Positions 7,028-8,876 of a stretch of DNA of 8,876 nt are shown here, piece by piece. The first letter of the stretch is position 1. Every line of letters begins with the position of its first letter. This stretch comes from Dehalococcoidia bacterium (GTDB taxonomy: Bacteria; Chloroflexota; Dehalococcoidia; Dehalococcoidales; RBG-16-60-22): positions 1 to 8,876 of the forward strand of contig JABMRL010000210.1 of assembly GCA_013202615.1 (NCBI GenBank). The letters run 5' to 3'. The position numbers were made by a program, and so were the translations under genes. Under the pieces are notes generated by a model, which saw only the letters and a program-made list of their open reading frames with translations, did not search any database and was not told the DNA's origin.

Positions 7028-7759
7028 ATGATATACGAAGAACCTCGGTTCCTCAGCGGCGGCGACCGTGCTATCTTCATTGAACTCGGGGATAGCATTG
7101 ACCCGGACGTAAATCAGCGCGTCAGGAACCTGCAGTTTGCCATAGAAAAGGCCGGTATTCCGGGAGTAGTGGAATCGGTTCCGGCATATCGTTCTCTCCT
7201 CGTCTATTTTGAACCGCTGCATATAAGCGCTCCGGAGTTTCGGGAAGCCATAGGCGACCTGCTCCAATCTTTAACCAGCAGTGAGTTGCCCAAGCGCAGA
7301 CTCATTGAGATACCGGTCACCTATGGGGGCGAGTTCGGCCCGGATTTGGAGTTGGTCGCCAGCCACAGTAATTTGAGCGCCGCCGGAGTGGTCCGGATAC
7401 ACAGCAGCGCGCGTTATTTGATATATATGATTGGCTTCATGCCGGGGTTCCCGTATTTGGGCGGCATGTCACCGGATATTGCGACGCCCCGTAAAACAAC
7501 GCCGCGCCTGAAGATACCCGCCGGTTCGGTGGGCATCGCCGGCAACCAGACCGGTATCTATCCGGCGGAAAGTCCCGGCGGGTGGCAAATCATCGGGAGG
7601 ACGCCGCTCGAACTCTTTCACCCCACCCGGGAGCCACCCTCAATACTGCAGGCGGGCGATTACCTGACCTTTGCCGGCGTTACCCCGGATGAGTTCGACA
7701 CCATAAAGGAAGCCGTCAGAAGCGGGACATATCGATTGCGTGAGAAATCGATAGAGTAG
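7028..7759 (+). CDS. pxpB: 5-oxoprolinase subunit B (KipI family)
   Basis: PxpB, 243 residues, is the KipI-like subunit that pairs with PxpC; the two are fused in many organisms and together with PxpA form the ATP-dependent 5-oxoprolinase. Seen: RFLSGGDRAIFIELGD at 7-22, IPVTYGGEFGPDLE at 95-108, the signature GFMPGFPYLGG at 136-146, and the block PAGSVGIAGNQTGIYP at 164-179 followed by ESPGGW at 181-186, then GRTPLELF at 190-197. Length and order are normal, and there is no signal peptide. The ATG at 7028 lies 9 bp after the pxpA stop and has no clear Shine-Dalgarno sequence, so it probably depends on translational coupling. In Bacillus the KipI homologue was first described as a sporulation kinase inhibitor; the context with pxpA and pxpC favours the oxoprolinase role. 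Confidence 0.96.
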   Translation: MIYEEPRFLSGGDRAIFIELGDSIDPDVNQRVRNLQFAIEKAGIPGVVESVPAYRSLLVYFEPLHISAPEFREAIGDLLQSLTSSELPKRRLIEIPVTYGGEFGPDLELVASHSNLSAAGVVRIHSSARYLIYMIGFMPGFPYLGGMSPDIATPRKTTPRLKIPAGSVGIAGNQTGIYPAESPGGWQIIGRTPLELFHPTREPPSILQAGDYLTFAGVTPDEFDTIKEAVRSGTYRLREKSIE

Positions 7760-7765
7760 CGGAAA

Positions 7766-8710
7766 ATGGAAGTTTTTGAAGTAATTCAGCCGGGGCCATT
7801 GACCACGATACAGGACCTCGGCCGGTCTGGCTACCAGCAGTTCGGCGTGCCGACCTCGGGGGCGCTGGACAATTACGCTTTTCGCGTCGGCAACCTTCTG
7901 GTCGGCAACGCTGAGGGGGCGGCTTCGCTGGAAATAACATTGCCTGGTTGCCAGCTACGCGCGCTTCGGGAGACAATGATTGCCATTGCCGGGGCGGAAC
8001 TGGCAGCGACCATAAACGGCGAGCCTGCTTCCGTCTGGGAAAGTCGGTTGCTGAAACGCGGTGATGTTCTCTCTTTCCCCAGATTAAACAGCGGCTGCCG
8101 CGCCTATTTGGCCGTAACCGGAAGTATTGCCGTTCCACTGGTGATGCAGAGCGCCTCCACTTATACCAGAGCCGGCATCGGGGGGTTCGGCGGCAGGCCT
8201 TTGCGCAAGGGAGATATTTTGCAGTCCAACAAAAATACCGCCTCCGCAAAAGTGGCTCGAATGCCTTCTGAGTACATACCGGTGTATGGAAACCGAATAG
8301 CGCTTCGGGTTATCCTCGGGCCCCAGGATGACCTCTTTACCGAAGAAGGTATCAGCACTTTTCTTAGTTCTGAATATATCGTTTCCACTCAGGCGGACCG
8401 CATGGGCTATCGCCTTGAGGGCCCCCGCATACAGCATCGGGAAGGAGCCGACATCATATCAGATGGCATTCCGCTTGGCGCCATCCAGGTGCCCGGAGAT
8501 GGATTACCCATAATTTTACTCGTTGACCGGCAGACCACAGGCGGTTATACTAAAATCGCTACCACGGTCAGCGTGGATATACCCAGAATAGCACAGGCAA
8601 AGCCGGGAGATAAGATAAACTTTCAACAGGTAGACGAAGAGCAGGCCGTTACTTTGCTGAAAAAATACGAGCAGCAGATGGAAACGATTAAATCACGCCT
8701 TTACGCCTGA
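7766..8710 (+). CDS. pxpC: 5-oxoprolinase subunit C (KipA / biotin-dependent carboxylase-like family)
   Basis: PxpC, 314 residues, is the third subunit of the ATP-dependent 5-oxoprolinase. The fold is related to part of urea amidolyase, hence the common carboxyltransferase-like label, but no biotin domain is present. Seen: PGPLTTIQDLGRSGYQQFGV at 9-28, SGALDNYAFRVGNLLVGN at 31-48, GGFGGRPLRKGD at 139-150, ILGPQDDLF at 183-191, DRMGYRLEGP at 211-220, SDGIPLGAIQVPGDGLPIIL at 232-251 and DRQTTGGY at 254-261. All family blocks are present and the length is usual. The ATG at 7766 is 6 bp after the pxpB stop with only a weak GCGGAAA upstream, again suggesting coupling. Cytoplasmic, complexed with PxpB. 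Confidence 0.96.
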   Translation: MEVFEVIQPGPLTTIQDLGRSGYQQFGVPTSGALDNYAFRVGNLLVGNAEGAASLEITLPGCQLRALRETMIAIAGAELAATINGEPASVWESRLLKRGDVLSFPRLNSGCRAYLAVTGSIAVPLVMQSASTYTRAGIGGFGGRPLRKGDILQSNKNTASAKVARMPSEYIPVYGNRIALRVILGPQDDLFTEEGISTFLSSEYIVSTQADRMGYRLEGPRIQHREGADIISDGIPLGAIQVPGDGLPIILLVDRQTTGGYTKIATTVSVDIPRIAQAKPGDKINFQQVDEEQAVTLLKKYEQQMETIKSRLYA

Positions 8711-8756
8711 CCCTTTTCCGGCAATCTGGAGAAGCTATACAAGCGGAGGTGAAACA

Positions 8757-8876
8757 ATGGCTGCAAACAACAGAAATCCATCGATAGAAGACATCATTCT
8801 CGATAATGATAATCGGGGTGTTTCCGCTTTGCGACCCTTCCTGCCCGCCGATTATTGTCAGGAAGCAGCCCGGTGG
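8757..8876 (+). CDS. Probable DUF4392 protein (D-glutamate cyclase C-terminal-like), N-terminal fragment
   Basis: The first 40 codons of a gene that runs off the right edge. The ATG at 8757 is preceded by GGAGGTG at good spacing, the best ribosome site in this operon, 46 bp after pxpC. The fragment contains SIEDIILDNDNRG at 9-21 and ALRPFLPADYCQEAARW at 24-40, which resembles from memory the N-terminus of bacterial DUF4392 proteins, the family matching the C-terminal half of eukaryotic D-glutamate cyclase. The context supports this: the DUF1445 half lies at the operon head, and DUF4392 genes commonly accompany it with pxpABC. Only 40 residues are visible, so the family call is moderate and catalytic residues cannot be assessed. 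Confidence 0.62.
   Translation, partial: MAANNRNPSIEDIILDNDNRGVSALRPFLPADYCQEAARW

Noticed and set aside
7716..8249. A 177-codon open frame on the minus strand opposite pxpB and pxpC
   Set aside because: Its Arg/Pro/Cys-rich composition is typical of a shadow of a GC-rich gene, and pxpC is intact with all its motifs on the other strand.

Overview
The window is an ordinary-looking stretch of bacterial chromosome carrying catabolic and transport genes. There are no mobile elements, rRNA, tRNA or CRISPR arrays. Moderately high GC genes are separated by AT-rich intergenic spacers that contain good sigma70-type promoters. The TRAP binding protein appears to be a lipoprotein with a long Ala-Pro linker, which suggests a single-membrane or atypical-envelope bacterium. 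A Chloroflexota (Dehalococcoidia-like) origin is my best guess, but this is an inference from protein style and not a demonstrated placement.

Left part, minus strand (1-1091): the 5' two-fifths or so of a short-chain dehydrogenase/reductase gene, which runs off the left edge, is preceded by a ComB-type 2-phosphosulfolactate phosphatase gene. The two are 38 bp apart and probably co-transcribed. A candidate extended -10 promoter lies just upstream of comB, and a large nested inverted-repeat region (1176-1254) separates it from the next operon.

Middle, minus strand (1280-4613): a complete TRAP transporter operon in the order dctP (binding protein), dctQ (small permease), dctM (large permease). 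A perfect 16-bp hairpin sits between dctP and dctQ, dctQ and dctM overlap by 11 bp, and a consensus-like promoter lies about 235 nt upstream of the dctP GTG start. Upstream of it is a small membrane-anchored coiled-coil protein of unknown function (4721-5044) with its own strong promoter and ribosome binding site.

Right part, plus strand (5328-8876): a divergent operon starting from a TTGAAA-N17-TATAAT promoter. It encodes a DUF1445/YcsI protein (D-glutamate cyclase family), the three subunits of prokaryotic 5-oxoprolinase (pxpA, pxpB, pxpC), and the first 40 codons of a gene that looks like DUF4392, the family matching the other half of eukaryotic D-glutamate cyclase. pxpA has no ATG, GTG or TTG at its conserved N-terminus. 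The only well-placed initiator behind its Shine-Dalgarno sequence is an ACG codon.

Taken together, the right half reads as a 5-oxoproline/glutamate module. The cyclase-family proteins would interconvert D-glutamate and 5-oxo-D-proline, and PxpABC would hydrolyse 5-oxoproline to glutamate with ATP. The divergent TRAP transporter could import 5-oxoproline or a related carboxylate. An alternative is that the TRAP operon belongs with comB and the dehydrogenase and carries a C3 sulfonate. The sequence does not decide between these.
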